A stretch of DNA of 38,792 bases from positions 1 through 38,792 of the IMG/VR virus record IMGVR_UViG_3300046690_000885, one strand, 5' to 3'. The notes below the pieces were generated by a model. That model saw nothing but the letters and a program-made list of their open reading frames with translations. It was not told the origin of the DNA and ran no database searches. Positions within the stretch are counted from its first letter, which is position 1. Every line of letters begins with the position of its first letter. Position numbers and translations under genes: made by a program. Below are positions 37,779 to 38,792 of the stretch, piece by piece. The stretch is from a virus.

Positions 37779-38792
37779 TTACTGTTGCGCGATCTGCGGA
37801 ACGGGCGATACTTTGACGACGGTTGCATCCCGTATCTCGCCGCGAATCTCGCGCGCATTCACGTCGAGCAGGACTGGAATGCGCTCAGTGACCGCTCGAC
37901 TTAATAGATCGCGTGATTCGCCTGTCACCGTTTCGTTCTGAAGCAACGCCGTGATCTGCTTGTTTGTGTCGGGGTTCCAAATCGTCACGCGGTATACGAG
38001 GGGATCGGTGTTGTCGATCTTGAGCACTCGATACTTGTTGTCCAATCGGATTTCAACTGCCTGCTGTCGGGGGTTAGCCACCAGCGCCGCTGCTTGCTCG
38101 CCCGTCAATGTCACTGAGTTGATCTTTGCGTGCTCCGAGCGACGTGCAACGCGGGTCTTTGCATCATTCGCATCTTGCGAAGTTGCATAAACGTTAGCGG
38201 CCTCCGGGCTTGTCTTTGAGGCTTGAATCAGCAGCTTCACGTTCTCGTTATTCGCCTTCGACGCATCGAGCATGCCTTGGATAATCTGCTTCTGGTCTTC
38301 GTTCTTTGCCTGCTCGAGCTTGATCTCTTTTTGCGTCTCTAGGTAATGCTCGTAGGCGGTATTGCCAAAATAGCCGAGTGCAAAAATCAGAGCCACCGCG
38401 ATCCAATGTTTCGGCTCCATCTTGTCTCCCACGGCCTTGATGAACTCTTTGGCGATTTCAACGATGTTGTCGGGTTCGAGAAGCGACGAGCCCGGGCCGA
38501 CAGTAACAACCATCTCAAGCCGCGACTTCTCATCCGCGGAGAGCGATTTGATGTCCGGATTATTATATCGCGCAAGCGCAAAGCCGCGGTAGATTGAGCG
38601 CTGCAGTTCAACCAGTTCAGTCATGACGGAGGGCGTCACACTCTGATGGAACTGAGGGCCGCTAAGATCAATCTGGAGAGTCGGCCAGCCCTCAAACGCT
38701 ATGGCATCAACGTTTTCGAGTTTGCCATTCAGTACTAAGCGCAAGGCGGAGAAAGCATCGGCCTCGCTCTTAATAGCCAACGTAATCGACAT
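37779..38792 (-). CDS. Single-span membrane protein with cytoplasmic and C-terminal domains
   Basis: 337-aa protein whose ATG lies on the last base of the window, so upstream control is not visible. An N-terminal soluble domain (residues 1-125, e.g. AFSALRLVLNGKLENVDAIA, RSIYRGFALARYNN) is followed by a membrane segment HWIAVALIFALGYFGNTAYE (about 133-152), a charged coiled coil (ETQKEIKLEQAKNEDQKQII, 155-210) and a beta-rich C-terminal domain (QAVEIRLDNKYRVLKIDNTD). It converges with the SRAP gene. Family not recognised. The design (sensor-like domain, span, coiled coil, effector-like domain) would suit envelope signalling or defence, but this is speculation. Confidence 0.7.
   Translation of the reverse strand: MSITLAIKSEADAFSALRLVLNGKLENVDAIAFEGWPTLQIDLSGPQFHQSVTPSVMTELVELQRSIYRGFALARYNNPDIKSLSADEKSRLEMVVTVGPGSSLLEPDNIVEIAKEFIKAVGDKMEPKHWIAVALIFALGYFGNTAYEHYLETQKEIKLEQAKNEDQKQIIQGMLDASKANNENVKLLIQASKTSPEAANVYATSQDANDAKTRVARRSEHAKINSVTLTGEQAAALVANPRQQAVEIRLDNKYRVLKIDNTDPLVYRVTIWNPDTNKQITALLQNETVTGESRDLLSRAVTERIPVLLDVNAREIRGEIRDATVVKVSPVPQIAQQ

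Noticed and set aside
37759-37941. 60-aa plus-strand ORF with good GGGAG before ATG after the SRAP gene
   Set aside because: It lies almost fully inside the opposite-strand 337-aa membrane protein gene and has no coherent pattern; the ribosome binding site match may be chance or a remnant.
1-38792. CRISPR arrays, rRNA genes, complete tRNAs, insertion sequences
   Set aside because: No regularly spaced repeats, rRNA-like sequence, full cloverleaf or transposase was seen on either strand.

Overview
The window reads as most of a lambda-organised temperate podovirus prophage in a high-GC betaproteobacterium. A Burkholderia/Paraburkholderia-type host is my inference, from the protein flavour (CP76-type CII, YdaS-type Cro, DUF2303, DUF4224 next to the integrase), the GC-rich codons and a tRNA-His fragment. 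It starts and ends exactly on start codons of outward-lying genes, so it was probably cut on gene borders.

Layout. 1-350: short left flank with one small gene and a transcription terminator. 348-397: a 3' fragment of tRNA-His(GTG) that looks like one attachment site. 546-20407 (minus strand): a tightly coupled late operon, read right to left: HTH gene, small and large terminase, P22-type portal, scaffold, N4-gp56-type coat protein, head/tail connector and tail genes including P22 gp4- and gp10-like proteins, a cupin, three ejection-type proteins in the P22 order (gp7/gp20/gp16-like), a beta-helix tailspike, then small holin-like protein, GH108 endolysin and 3TM holin. A possible opposite-strand gene (4219-4461) with its own promoter lies between the gp16-like gene and the tailspike, where P22 carries immI/sieA.

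20523-26596 (minus strand): early right operon: YdaS/Cro-like, CP76/CII-like, small HTH proteins, a replication initiator containing a probable origin, then nin-type genes (DUF1064-like nuclease, Myb-like DNA binder, DUF1364, NinX-like) and a protein whose second half is the Tad2 (anti-Thoeris) domain.

26597-27960: the switch. A repressor with HTH and S24 domains is followed by a lipoprotein gene in the position of lambda rexAB and a strong terminator. The same three-box operator (TACAAC, 7 nt, TACAAC, T, TACAAC) flanks the unit on both sides, as oR and oL flank cI.

27992-35206 (plus strand): early left operon: several very small membrane or unknown proteins, DUF2303, a strong terminator that must be read through, an N6/N4 DNA methyltransferase, a disturbed stretch with a truncated cytosine methyltransferase and inserted minus-strand genes, an ASCH protein, a DUF4224 xis-like gene and a tyrosine integrase. 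35208-38792: accessory end with a gene under a near-perfect LexA box, an Orc1/Cdc6-like AAA+ ATPase, a SRAP (HMCES/YedK) protein and a convergent single-span membrane protein. No second tRNA-His copy is seen, so the right prophage boundary is either outside the window or not recognisable.
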